Shown: positions 19,333 to 27,831 of the stretch, piece by piece
Layout: each line of letters starts with the position of its first letter
Numbering within the stretch: the stretch's first letter is position 1
Assembly: GCF_014284305.1 (NCBI RefSeq)
Contig: NZ_JACOFW010000021.1
Location: 22,036 to 86,035, forward strand
Source of the DNA: Affinundibacterium seohonense
GTDB lineage: Bacteria; Pseudomonadota; Gammaproteobacteria; Burkholderiales; Burkholderiaceae_D
DNA length: 64,000 nt
Direction of reading: 5' to 3'
Position numbers and translations under genes: made by a program
The notes under the pieces: generated by a model
What the model saw: the letters and a program-made list of their open reading frames with translations, nothing else
Databases searched by the model: none
What the model was told of the DNA's origin: nothing

Positions 19333-20178
19333 ATGACGGCACAAATCATTAGCGGCACCCAACTTTCTCAACAAATTCGTGAAGACGTCACAAAGCGCGC
19401 TGCTGCATTAACAGCACAGGGCAAACAACCTGGATTGGCCGTGATTTTGGTCGGTGAAAATCCCGCGTCTCAAGTGTATGTGCGTAACAAGGTCAAAGCT
19501 TGCGAAGATTGCGGCTTTTATTCCGTCCTCGAAAAATACGATGCCGACTTGAGCGAAGCGACTTTATTAGCGCACATAGAGCGCTTAAATAAAGACTCTA
19601 AGATCAACGGTATTTTGGTGCAATTGCCTTTGCCCGCACATATCAACGCCAACAAAGTAATCGAAGCGATTGCGGCTGAAAAAGACGTTGATGGTTTTCA
19701 TATCAGCAACGCTGGCTTGCTGATGACAGGACAACCTTTATTCCGTCCTTGCACGCCATATGGCGTGATGAAGATGTTGGAGTCCATCGACTATCCAGTA
19801 CGAGGCGCGAATGCCGTTGTCGTTGGTGCTTCTAATATTGTTGGTAAACCACAAGCGATGTTGCTCTTGCAAGCTGGCGCCACCGTCACCATATGTAATT
19901 CCAAGACACGTGATTTAGGTGCACATACCCGCAACGCCGACATCCTTGTTGTAGCTACTGGCAAACGTAATATTGTGACCGCAGACATGGTCAAACCGGG
20001 CGCTGTGGTACTCGATGTCGGCATGAACCGCGATGATGAAGGCAAATTGTGTGGTGATGTGGATTACGCGAATGTCAAAGAAGTGGCTAGCTACATTACG
20101 CCAGTACCAGGCGGCGTTGGTCCGATGACCATCACGATGTTATTAGTCAACACGATAGAAGCTGCCGAAAGAACTTAA
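19333..20178 (+). CDS. folD: Bifunctional methylenetetrahydrofolate dehydrogenase/cyclohydrolase
   Basis: Cytoplasmic one-carbon enzyme that interconverts 5,10-methylene- and 10-formyl-tetrahydrofolate, using NADP+. At 281 residues it has the family length. The active-site region [17 protein letters not shown] with the key Lys, the signature [12 protein letters not shown], the NADP-binding [16 protein letters not shown] and the C-terminal [14 protein letters not shown] are all visible. oligopeptidase A follows 4 bases after the stop codon, so the two are likely cotranscribed. Confidence 0.97.
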   Translation: MTAQIISGTQLSQQIREDVTKRAAALTAQGKQPGLAVILVGENPASQVYVRNKVKACEDCGFYSVLEKYDADLSEATLLAHIERLNKDSKINGILVQLPLPAHINANKVIEAIAAEKDVDGFHISNAGLLMTGQPLFRPCTPYGVMKMLESIDYPVRGANAVVVGASNIVGKPQAMLLLQAGATVTICNSKTRDLGAHTRNADILVVATGKRNIVTADMVKPGAVVLDVGMNRDDEGKLCGDVDYANVKEVASYITPVPGGVGPMTITMLLVNTIEAAERT

Positions 20179-20182
20179 TAAG

Positions 20183-22282
20183 ATGACCGACACGATGACT
20201 CCATTCACGATCCAACCGATGACCCAAGCAAATCCCCTGCTCGACTTCAGCGACCTGCCCCACTTTGACCAAATCACGCCGGAGCATGTGAGTCCAGCAA
20301 TTGATGCGTTATTGACCGAGTGTCGTCAGGTTGTGACGCAATTGGAGGGCCCTATAGCGGACATTCATTGGGACAATTTTGTCACGCCGCTAGAGACGGT
20401 GACTGAACAACTTGGGCGCGCTTGGGGCATCGTTAGTCATCTTAATTCGGTACGCGACACCCCAGAACTGCGTGCGGTCTACAATGAAAACCAACCTAAG
20501 GTCACCGAGTTCTGGACCGAGCTAGGTCAAAATCTGCATTTATTTCAGCATTACAAAGAACTTAATGCGAGCCCCGACTATGCAAACTTAAGTCCTGCCC
20601 GCAAAAAAATCATCAGCAATGCCTTGCGCGATTTCAAACTTGGCGGCGCAGAGCTAGCAGACGACAAAAAGAAACGTTACGCTGAAGTACAAGAGAAGCT
20701 AGCTGCCCTGTCGACAAAATTCTCTGAAAATGTTTTAGATGCAACCAATGATTACAAATTACTGGTCACCGATGTTGCGGAATTAAAGGGTCTGCCAGAA
20801 GAGGTTCTGCAAGCTGCGCAAAACGCGGCAGAACAAGATGGCAAAACCGGTTACCAATTCAGTTTGCATTTCCCGTCGTATTTTCCGCTTTTACAATACG
20901 CCGAAAATCGCAGCGTGCGCGAAACCATTTATCGCGCCAATGCCACCAAGGCTTCTGAATTAGGTGGTCATCCTGAATGGGATAACACAAGCATCATCGA
21001 CGAATTATTAAGCCTCCGCCAAGAAGAAGCTGAATTACTCGGGTACCAGAATTTCGCGGAAGTATCTTTGCTGCCCAAGATGGCTGAAAGCGCAACGCAG
21101 GTCGAAAGTTTCTTACTCGACTTAGCACTCAAAGCCAAACCATATGCAGAAAAAGATCTGGTCGAACTACGTCAATTCGCCCAAGAACAATTTGGCATCG
21201 CCGATTTACAGGCTTGGGACACGACCTTTGTTTCAGAAAAGTTACGTGAACAACGTTATGCATTTTCAGAACAAGAAGTGAAACAATTCTTCCCAGAACA
21301 CAAAGTGGTCGCTGGCTTATTTAATGTCATCCAAACGCTATTCGCGGTTGATATCAAAACAGATAGCGCCGCGACTTGGCATCCCGACGTAAAGTTCTAT
21401 CGCGTGGAACGCGAAGGCGAATTAGTCGGTCATTTTTATGTGGATCTATATGCACGCGCCGCCAAACAAGGTGGTGCATGGATGGATGACGCCCGCGCAC
21501 GTTGTCGCAAGGCACACGGCATTCAAACGCCCGTGGTCTATTTAACCTGCAATTTCAATGCCCCGGTCGTTGTTGATGGCGTCACTAAACCCGCCACGTT
21601 CACCCACGATGAAGTGATCACGCTATTCCATGAATTTGGACATGGTCTGCATCAATTGCTGACAAAAGTCGAAGACATTTCCGTCTCTGGCATCTCGGGT
21701 GTCGAATGGGATGCCGTGGAATTGCCATCACAGTTTATGGAAAATTTCTGTTGGGAATGGGATGTATTACAGCAAATGACTGCGCATGTTGATAGCGGTG
21801 AACAGTTACCGCGCGTACTTTACGACAAAATGATCGCAGCCAAGAATTTCCAATCTGGTTTGCAAACATTGCGCCAAGTCGAGTTTGCTTTATTTGACAT
21901 GCGCCTGCACAGTGCTAACCCTTCCACGACGAAACACAGCGTGGCAGAAACTCTGCAACAAGTGAGAGACCAAGTCGCCGCGATTCAACCGCCCGCATTT
22001 AATCGCTTCCAGCATTCGTTTAGTCATATTTTTGCAGGCGGATACGCCGCTGGTTATTTCAGTTATAAGTGGGCAGAAGTTTTATCGGCGGATGCCTACA
22101 GTGCATTTGAAGAAGCGGCAAAGAACGAAGGTAGTAGCTTGTCGCGTGGCGTCGGCAAGGCTTTTCAAACTGAGATTTTGGAAATGGGAGGCTCCCGCCC
22201 TGCACTCGATTCCTTTGTTGCATTTCGCGGCAGAAAGCCTGCCATTGATGCCTTATTGCGCCATAATGGTATGAATCAATAA
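20183..22282 (+). CDS. prlC: Oligopeptidase A (M3-family zinc metallopeptidase)
   Basis: Cytoplasmic peptidase that degrades short peptides, including cleaved signal peptides. The protein is 699 residues. The zinc site FHEFGHGLHQLL (HEXXH near residue 485) and the downstream ligand region VELPSQFMENFCWE are intact. The ATG at 20183 lies just after the folD stop; the in-frame ATG at 20219 (MTQANPLLDF) is also possible and closer to the family N-terminus. folD and this gene form an apparent operon with the three genes that follow. Confidence 0.95.
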   Translation: MTDTMTPFTIQPMTQANPLLDFSDLPHFDQITPEHVSPAIDALLTECRQVVTQLEGPIADIHWDNFVTPLETVTEQLGRAWGIVSHLNSVRDTPELRAVYNENQPKVTEFWTELGQNLHLFQHYKELNASPDYANLSPARKKIISNALRDFKLGGAELADDKKKRYAEVQEKLAALSTKFSENVLDATNDYKLLVTDVAELKGLPEEVLQAAQNAAEQDGKTGYQFSLHFPSYFPLLQYAENRSVRETIYRANATKASELGGHPEWDNTSIIDELLSLRQEEAELLGYQNFAEVSLLPKMAESATQVESFLLDLALKAKPYAEKDLVELRQFAQEQFGIADLQAWDTTFVSEKLREQRYAFSEQEVKQFFPEHKVVAGLFNVIQTLFAVDIKTDSAATWHPDVKFYRVEREGELVGHFYVDLYARAAKQGGAWMDDARARCRKAHGIQTPVVYLTCNFNAPVVVDGVTKPATFTHDEVITLFHEFGHGLHQLLTKVEDISVSGISGVEWDAVELPSQFMENFCWEWDVLQQMTAHVDSGEQLPRVLYDKMIAAKNFQSGLQTLRQVEFALFDMRLHSANPSTTKHSVAETLQQVRDQVAAIQPPAFNRFQHSFSHIFAGGYAAGYFSYKWAEVLSADAYSAFEEAAKNEGSSLSRGVGKAFQTEILEMGGSRPALDSFVAFRGRKPAIDALLRHNGMNQ

Positions 22283-22306
22283 CATATTCTCTTGGAGATT
22301 AAAGAC

Positions 22307-22945
22307 ATGTTCGCCTCAATGCAAAAGACTCGAAGCTCACTTTTACTTTGCGCCCTCATATCTGGAATCGTTGGCATGTTTGTACAAATTGCACCTGCAC
22401 AAGCGCAAATGCACAAATGGGTCGATGCCAATGGCAAGATTGTATACAGCGATACACCACCGCCAGCGAATGCAAAAAAACTCGGAACGAAAGCGATAGA
22501 AAGCAGCGCTAGTATTTCCAATGTGCGACTGCCATTCGAATTGGCAGCGGCGGTTGCCAAAAATCCCGTCACGATTTACACAGCAAAAAACTGCGTGGTC
22601 TGCAATGAAGCACGCAGTTTACTGAAACAAAGCGGCATTCCTTTTTTTGAAAAGACGATCGATTCGAAAGAAGATGTGGAAAAACTCAAACAAGTCAGTG
22701 GCGATACCAATATCCCTTTCATGTTGATCAACAAGTCAAAATTCTCAGGCTTCCAAGCGATTGACTGGCGCAATGCCTTAACTGCAGCCGGCTACCCAGA
22801 AACCAATATGCTTCCCAAAGAGTATCGCTATCCTGAGCCGGAACCTGCGGCACCACCGGTCCTTGATGCCTCTAAACCGGTTGATAACACACCCAAGCCA
22901 GCGCTTCGCCCGCAGTCGACATCGCCAACTGGCATTCGTTTTTGA
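22307..22945 (+). CDS. Secreted DUF4124-glutaredoxin fusion protein
   Basis: Exported protein of about 212 residues. The ATG at 22307 is chosen over an upstream TTG because GGAG lies 9 bases before it. Residues 1-34 form a signal peptide ending APAQAQ. A DUF4124 domain follows (HKWVDANGKIVYSDTPPP), then a glutaredoxin/thioredoxin-like domain from about residue 85 with ITIYTAKNCVVCNEA, where CVVC is a candidate redox pair, and the cis-Pro region NIPFMLIN. The C-terminus is Pro-rich and probably disordered. The domain order is seen directly; a periplasmic thiol-redox role is inferred. Confidence 0.85.
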   Translation: MFASMQKTRSSLLLCALISGIVGMFVQIAPAQAQMHKWVDANGKIVYSDTPPPANAKKLGTKAIESSASISNVRLPFELAAAVAKNPVTIYTAKNCVVCNEARSLLKQSGIPFFEKTIDSKEDVEKLKQVSGDTNIPFMLINKSKFSGFQAIDWRNALTAAGYPETNMLPKEYRYPEPEPAAPPVLDASKPVDNTPKPALRPQSTSPTGIRF

Positions 22946-22954
22946 TCGTTTTCT

Positions 22955-23380
22955 ATGACCAGAGTTGATTTCCACAGTCAGGTTCAAGACAAAATTAATT
23001 ACAGTTGCCGTTTGATCCGTAAGGCACGCGTGGCGAATTGTCAGATCCTTATTCTCAGCGAGAATGCCGACCAAGCAGACGAGTTAGATCAAGCCCTTTG
23101 GCGTTTTTCGCCGGTCGATTTTTTGCCGCATGTGATGTTGAGCGATCCACTCTCCGCGCATACGCCGATAATCATCACCACGGATCTCAATGCACCTTTT
23201 CCGCATCACGATCTATTGATTAATCTCAGTCAACGATTTCCGGAAAATTTTAGCCAATTTAATCGCGTAATCGAAGTCGTTTCACAGCATGAGGATGATG
23301 CCAATTCAGGACGACAACGATTTCGCATGTATCAACAGCAAAGTATAAAACCTTCACATATTGTGGCGAGTACCTCATGA
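22955..23380 (+). CDS. holC: DNA polymerase III subunit chi
   Basis: Chi links the clamp loader of the replicative polymerase to SSB. The 141-residue protein matches the family in length and pattern: MTRVDFHSQV at the start, then a Rossmann-like fold with LDQALWRFSPVDFLPHV and the PIIITTD and FNRVIEVV segments. It starts 9 bases after the upstream gene. Its stop overlaps the next start codon by 4 bases (ATGA), so the two are translationally coupled. Confidence 0.93.
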   Translation: MTRVDFHSQVQDKINYSCRLIRKARVANCQILILSENADQADELDQALWRFSPVDFLPHVMLSDPLSAHTPIIITTDLNAPFPHHDLLINLSQRFPENFSQFNRVIEVVSQHEDDANSGRQRFRMYQQQSIKPSHIVASTS

Positions 23381-23868
23381 ATACACAAATCGATGAAAGC
23401 ATCCCAGTACTAACCGAAATCATCGCCTCGCCAGATGGCAATCTGACTAGCGCTAAAGTGAAGCCATCAGAACCACATTTCCCTTTATCATCGCCGAGTA
23501 GCGGCACGCCAACCATTTCTAACAAGCCTCTCAACGCAGCCATCGTCGCGGCACAAGAAGTGCTAGCACAGCCCGTGCTATTTGACAGCGAAACGGAAGA
23601 TCAAAAAGCGGCAAGCATCAGCGCGGAAGATTGGAAAGCGTTAGAACTCACAGTGCGAGAAAACGTACTGCGTCAAGTTTTATCTCGCGTCGACTTTGTC
23701 CTCGAACACAGAGTCAGCGACAGCTTGGCAGAGGTGTTGCAAAATGCAGTAGATCGTTTGGCTGATGATATTCGTGCTGGGCTACGACACAGCATCGAAG
23801 AAGTGGTGACACGCGCAGTGACACAAGAATTAAGTAAGATCAAAAGTAGTCATCGTACTACATCATAA
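23377..23868 (+). CDS. DUF2486-like conserved protein downstream of holC
   Basis: A 163-residue acidic protein of unknown function. The first 90 residues are Ser/Pro/Thr-rich and look disordered. The last 70 form an amphipathic helical domain (DWKALELTVRENVLRQVLSRVDFVLEHR onward, cut here for length). Position after holC and this layout resemble the DUF2486 family of Burkholderiales; this is from memory and not a search. The start overlaps the holC stop. It is convergent with the Lrp gene with only 8 bases between them. Confidence 0.7.
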   Translation: MNTQIDESIPVLTEIIASPDGNLTSAKVKPSEPHFPLSSPSSGTPTISNKPLNAAIVAAQEVLAQPVLFDSETEDQKAASISAEDWKALELTVRENVLRQVLSRVDFVLEHRVSDSLAEVLQNAVDRLADDIRAGLRHSIEEVVTRAVTQELSKIKSSHRTTS

Positions 23869-23876
23869 ACCGTTAA

Positions 23877-24386
23877 TTATCGGCCTACCCTGACATTCAA
23901 CTCAGGGGCTTTTTCATCAAAGGCAATGCGAGTAGAAAACTTGGCGCGCTTCATTGGAAAACGTGAATGAAAATGCCTAACATTGCCTGAGCCTGAGATC
24001 GCCCGGCGCACAAACTGATAATATGCTTCCATGTCAACCACGTGGATTACCAGAAAATAGTCGATCTCTCCCGATACAAAATAGCACTGCATCACTTCAG
24101 GCTCATGATTCATGCATGCCTCGAAATCACGCATATGCTCATCTGATTGATTTTGCAAAGAAATTTCTAAAAAAGCCAACATACCAAAACCGAGAGAAAA
24201 CGGATCCACCATGGCGACGTCGGCACTAATTACACCAGCATCACGCAAAGTCTTAATTCTTCGCAGACATGTCGGCTGTGAGATGTGTAATTTCTCAGCC
24301 AGCACTCGGGTCGGCGTTTGATTATCCTTTTGCAGCATATTGAGCAGCTTACGATCAACTTTATCGAGTGTGTGAAATTTAGGCAT
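23877..24386 (-). CDS. Lrp/AsnC-family transcriptional regulator
   Basis: DNA-binding regulator of 169 residues that responds to amino acids in characterised members. The N-terminal helix-turn-helix is clear (KLLNMLQKDNQTPTRVLAE, then SQPTCLRRIKTL), followed by the RAM/AsnC ligand domain (VMQCYFVSGEIDYFLVIHV). No biosynthetic or transport gene is adjacent, so the target is not evident. It is convergent with the holC operon. Confidence 0.9.
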   Translation of the reverse strand: MPKFHTLDKVDRKLLNMLQKDNQTPTRVLAEKLHISQPTCLRRIKTLRDAGVISADVAMVDPFSLGFGMLAFLEISLQNQSDEHMRDFEACMNHEPEVMQCYFVSGEIDYFLVIHVVDMEAYYQFVRRAISGSGNVRHFHSRFPMKRAKFSTRIAFDEKAPELNVRVGR

Positions 24387-24436
24387 ATTTAGGAAAAAAT
24401 ACGAAAAACATGAAGTGCTGAAGATCTAGCTTAAAT

Positions 24437-24465
24437 AAAAAAAAGCCCGGTCTTCACCGAGCTTT
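24437..24465 (-). terminator. Rho-independent terminator after the cytochrome c gene
   Basis: On the minus strand the stem AAAGCTCGGT-GAAG-ACCGGGCTTT (one mismatch) is followed by a run of T. It lies about 20 bases after the cytochrome c stop codon. Confidence 0.88.
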
Positions 24466-24482
24466 CCATTGAGAATCAAAAA

Positions 24483-24791
24483 TTATTTAACACTCAATAT
24501 CCATTTAACCAATGTTTTCGCATCTGCCTCTGACACTTGAGCATTCGCTGGCATTGGAATTGCACCCCAAACACCACTACCGCCCTTCAACACTTTAGTC
24601 ACCAAAATTGCTTCTGCTTTTTTATCACCAGCATACTTTTTCGCAACGTCCCTAAAAGCAGGACCGACCAACTTAGCATCAACGCTATGGCAAGCCATAC
24701 AATTTTTAGATTTTGCCAAATCTGAATTTGCCATTGCAGAACCAGATACAACAATCGACAAACTAGCAGCCAACGTTAACAATGTTTTCAT
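24483..24791 (-). CDS. Class I c-type cytochrome (c551/c552-like)
   Basis: Small periplasmic electron carrier of 102 residues. The ATG at 24791 is chosen because GGAG lies 8 bases before it; the codon before is TTG. A signal peptide ends SGSAMA. The haem site is CMACH, and the axial Met ligand is likely in the GAIPMPANAQVS segment. The protein ends in the typical TLVKWILSVK helix. It is a single-gene unit with its own terminator, and probably delivers electrons to an oxidase or peroxidase. Confidence 0.93.
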   Translation of the reverse strand: MKTLLTLAASLSIVVSGSAMANSDLAKSKNCMACHSVDAKLVGPAFRDVAKKYAGDKKAEAILVTKVLKGGSGVWGAIPMPANAQVSEADAKTLVKWILSVK

Positions 24792-24962
24792 CAAGAATCT
24801 CCAGTTAAAAAATCAATCGTGGTATTTTACCGCTTTTTCCATGATACTGATGTGTCCAACGTGATTCAATTCTGCTTCGTTGACCACTACAGCAACTATT
24901 CCTATGATAAAGTTTTGTAGTCTTCCCATTTCAACATCTTTATCCAATCGCCTACCGATACT

Positions 24963-25190
24963 ATGAAACTTCTGATCCTCGTTTTGCTCGCATATGGAAT
25001 GAAATTACTTGAATTAAGCTTCATGGAGAATATCTCATGGTGGTGGATCAATGGCTTGGGACTGGCCGCTTTCTTATGGTTTGAATTTTTTGAACGCATG
25101 CTGGGTCTGGACAAACGTAAAGACGAAATGCTGCACGAAAAAATGCGCAAAGAAAGACTTAAACGTGATTTCAAAAATAACAGAAAATAA
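24963..25190 (+). CDS. Small Trp-rich membrane protein (TIGR04438-like)
   Basis: A 75-residue protein with two short hydrophobic helices separated by SWWWINGLG, then a highly charged Lys/Arg/Glu C-terminal tail. It resembles the betaproteobacterial small Trp-rich protein family, whose function is unknown. The predicted topology leaves the basic tail in the cytoplasm. It is encoded ahead of the LysR gene on the same strand, 62 bases away. Confidence 0.75.
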   Translation: MKLLILVLLAYGMKLLELSFMENISWWWINGLGLAAFLWFEFFERMLGLDKRKDEMLHEKMRKERLKRDFKNNRK

Positions 25191-25252
25191 GACCAACATC
25201 AATCTGTTTCGATTTCATCAACCTCTAGCTGCTTTCATCTTTAACCGTCCTC

Positions 25253-26146
25253 ATGCAAATCGAATTGCGGCAATTGCGCTACTTTGTCGCCGTTGCAGAA
25301 GAACTTCATTTTGGTCGTGCTGCACAAAAACTGCACATGACGCAACCACCGTTATCGCAAGCAATTCAAGGCTTGGAAGCAGAATTAGGCACGGCACTTT
25401 TTCATCGAACCACACGCCAAATTCAATTAAGCGCTGCCGGTCTAGTTTTATTACCAGAAGCCAAGCGCCTGCTGGCACAAGCCGAGTTGCTACCAGCGAT
25501 GGCGCAGAGAGCTGCCGCTGGCGCGATAGGACAACTGCGTTTGGCGTTCGTCTCAATTGCCGATTACAGCATCTTACCTCCGGCATTACGCCGCTTTCGC
25601 CAGCACTATCATAGTGTCAAGATAGAATTACACGAGGCGACGAGTGATCGGCAACTTGATCTGCTAGAAAATGATGAGATCGATCTCGCTCTACTCATCC
25701 CGCCCATTCCAGATCGCCTAACTACTTTACTCAACTATCGTAAAATCCGCAGCGAAAATTTGATCTTGGCATTACCGGATGGTTTGGAAAGCCGACCCAT
25801 GGCAGAACAATTAAGTACCTATAAAGATTTGCCATTAATACTTTTTCCGCGCAAAATTGCGCCTGCTTTACACGACACCATTTTGGGCTGCTTTCGTGAA
25901 GCTGGCTTAACGCCAGTGATCGCGCAAGAGGCGATACAAATGCAAACAATTATTGCCTTGGTATCTGCCAATATGGGAATGGCGCTAGTACCAGAATCGG
26001 TCGCCAATTTACAGCGTGCTGGTGTGCACTATCAAACGCTGGAATTATCACAGTCCATGCAGTATTGCGTTGAATTAGGGATCGCCTGGCGTCGAGATAC
26101 CCATTCACCCGTTATTCAAGCTTTTTTAGACCTTTTAGAAGAATAA
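25253..26146 (+). CDS. LysR-family transcriptional regulator
   Basis: The 297-residue protein has the standard LysR layout: an N-terminal winged helix-turn-helix (LRQLRYFVAVAEELHFGRAA, then QPPLSQAIQGLEAELG) and a C-terminal effector-binding domain starting near residue 90 (GQLRLAFVSIADYSILP). The N-terminal sequence is closest to the BenM/CatM-like branch that senses aromatic acids, but the effector cannot be set from sequence. lgt starts 4 bases after the stop, so both may share a transcript. Confidence 0.92.
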   Translation: MQIELRQLRYFVAVAEELHFGRAAQKLHMTQPPLSQAIQGLEAELGTALFHRTTRQIQLSAAGLVLLPEAKRLLAQAELLPAMAQRAAAGAIGQLRLAFVSIADYSILPPALRRFRQHYHSVKIELHEATSDRQLDLLENDEIDLALLIPPIPDRLTTLLNYRKIRSENLILALPDGLESRPMAEQLSTYKDLPLILFPRKIAPALHDTILGCFREAGLTPVIAQEAIQMQTIIALVSANMGMALVPESVANLQRAGVHYQTLELSQSMQYCVELGIAWRRDTHSPVIQAFLDLLEE

Positions 26147-26150
26147 ACTC

Positions 26151-27017
26151 ATGTTGGATCATCCTAATTTTAATCCTGTCGCGCTCGATCTCGGCTTCTT
26201 CAAAATCCATTGGTACGGCATCATGTATCTGATCGCGTTCGCACAATTCATCTTATTAGGTCGTTTGCGCCTAAGGATGCCACACGTGGCAGCACTTGGT
26301 TGGACCAAGGAGCATATCGACGACATGCTTTTTTATGGCGTACTCGGCGTCATTATTGGTGGTCGCATGGGCGAAGTGATTTTTTATCAGCCTATGTATT
26401 TCCTACAAAATCCTTTAGAGATTTTTATGGTCTGGAAAGGCGGCATGTCCTTTCACGGTGGGTTTCTCGGTGTCTTAATTGCGATGTCCTTGTGGGCGCG
26501 CCACGCAAAAATGCCACTGGCGCATGTGTATGACTTTATCGCACCCTTAGTACCCCTTGGTTACGCGGCAGGCCGTTTCGGTAATTTCATCAACCACGAA
26601 TTGCCAGGCCGCGCGGCGTCTGCCGAACTTCCTTGGTCTATGAATTGGCCAGGGATTGCCTACCCAGTTCATCCATCACCCCTTTATCAAATGTTGGTCG
26701 ATGGTGTATTACTGTTTATCATCGTCTGGCTATTTGCTCGCAAAGCACGACCAGCACTGGCAGTCGGTGCAGTATTTGTGATGCTATATGGCTGCGCCCG
26801 CTTCTTTACTGAATACTTCCGCACACCGGATTATGAAGTGAATTTTATTGGCATGACGATCTCGGCTGGACAAATGCTGTCGTTGCCGATGATTTTAGTC
26901 GGCGCTTTATTGCTATGGTTAGCCTATGCGGGCAAATTCACCCCAGTACAAACATCACCTGCCCCGGCAAGCAAAACCAAGACATCGAGTTCAAAAACCA
27001 AAAAACAAAAAAAATAA
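26151..27017 (+). CDS. lgt: Prolipoprotein diacylglyceryl transferase
   Basis: Inner-membrane enzyme that attaches diacylglycerol to the lipobox Cys, the first step of lipoprotein maturation. At 288 residues with about seven membrane segments it fits the family. Conserved parts are visible: IHWYGIMYL, GGRMGEVIFYQP, GGMSFHGGFLG, and the signature GRFGNFINHELPGR. The C-terminal 30 residues are a Lys/Ser/Thr-rich tail. An enoyl-CoA hydratase-type gene follows 24 bases later. Confidence 0.96.
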   Translation: MLDHPNFNPVALDLGFFKIHWYGIMYLIAFAQFILLGRLRLRMPHVAALGWTKEHIDDMLFYGVLGVIIGGRMGEVIFYQPMYFLQNPLEIFMVWKGGMSFHGGFLGVLIAMSLWARHAKMPLAHVYDFIAPLVPLGYAAGRFGNFINHELPGRAASAELPWSMNWPGIAYPVHPSPLYQMLVDGVLLFIIVWLFARKARPALAVGAVFVMLYGCARFFTEYFRTPDYEVNFIGMTISAGQMLSLPMILVGALLLWLAYAGKFTPVQTSPAPASKTKTSSSKTKKQKK

Positions 27018-27041
27018 ACCCGTACAAGAGGAGACAGCCAG

Positions 27042-27815
27042 ATGGACAATATTCGCTGCGAAATAGAAGGCAATATCGCCTTTGTTACAATATCCAATCC
27101 AGACCGACTCAATGCGCTAAATATGGCGATGTGGAATGCGCTGACCACGCACTTCACAACGCTGCATCAGAATGACGATCTACGTTGCATTATCATCCGC
27201 GGTGACGGCGGTAATTTTGCTGCTGGGGCTGATGTACAAGAATTTGCCACCGTACGCAATACACTAGCCGACGGTATGCGTTATCACAATCAAGTGATTG
27301 CAGCATCTTTAAAAGCGATCAGCGAATGCCAGCATCCGGTGATTGCCGCAATTGAAGGTGTGTGCGTGGGTGGAGGTCTAGAAATTGCGATTTCCTGTGA
27401 TATTCGTATCGCCTCACCCGGCTCGCGTTTTGGCATTCCCATTAACAAACTAGGTTTCCCTTTAGCACCAAAAGAGCTGCAAAGCTTATTGGGCTTAGTG
27501 GGCAAAGCTGTTGCTTCTGAAATATTACTAGAAGGTCGCATACTAAATGCTATCGAAGCCAAGCAAAAAGGATTGGTGCAACGACTTTCTGACGATATTC
27601 CAGCTGAAGCACTCGAAACCGCACAAAGAATCGCGCTCGGCGCCCCACTAGCGGCTCGTTTGAATAAAAAATTTATTCGTCGCCTCAGCTTTGTACCAGA
27701 ACGTCTCAACGATGAAGAACAACTTGAAGCCTTCTCGTTTCTACAAACCGAAGACTATCAAGAAGGCGTACTCGGCTTCTTAGCCAAAAAAGTTCCCGTT
27801 TTCACTGGTAAATAA
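27042..27815 (+). CDS. Enoyl-CoA hydratase/isomerase-family protein
   Basis: Crotonase-fold enzyme of 257 residues, acting on an acyl-CoA. The oxyanion-hole parts are present (FAAGADVQEF, GVCVGGGLEIAI). In classical hydratases a Glu lies in a FGxPE segment; here it reads FGIPINKLGFPLAPKE, so the first catalytic Glu is not in place, while the second (SEILLEGR) is. This pattern occurs in decarboxylase-like crotonases such as methylmalonyl-CoA decarboxylase. With a malonyl-CoA synthetase-like gene 16 bases downstream, a malonyl-type substrate is an attractive but unproven inference. Confidence 0.88.
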   Translation: MDNIRCEIEGNIAFVTISNPDRLNALNMAMWNALTTHFTTLHQNDDLRCIIIRGDGGNFAAGADVQEFATVRNTLADGMRYHNQVIAASLKAISECQHPVIAAIEGVCVGGGLEIAISCDIRIASPGSRFGIPINKLGFPLAPKELQSLLGLVGKAVASEILLEGRILNAIEAKQKGLVQRLSDDIPAEALETAQRIALGAPLAARLNKKFIRRLSFVPERLNDEEQLEAFSFLQTEDYQEGVLGFLAKKVPVFTGK

Positions 27816-27831
27816 TAACGATGTTCTTGAT

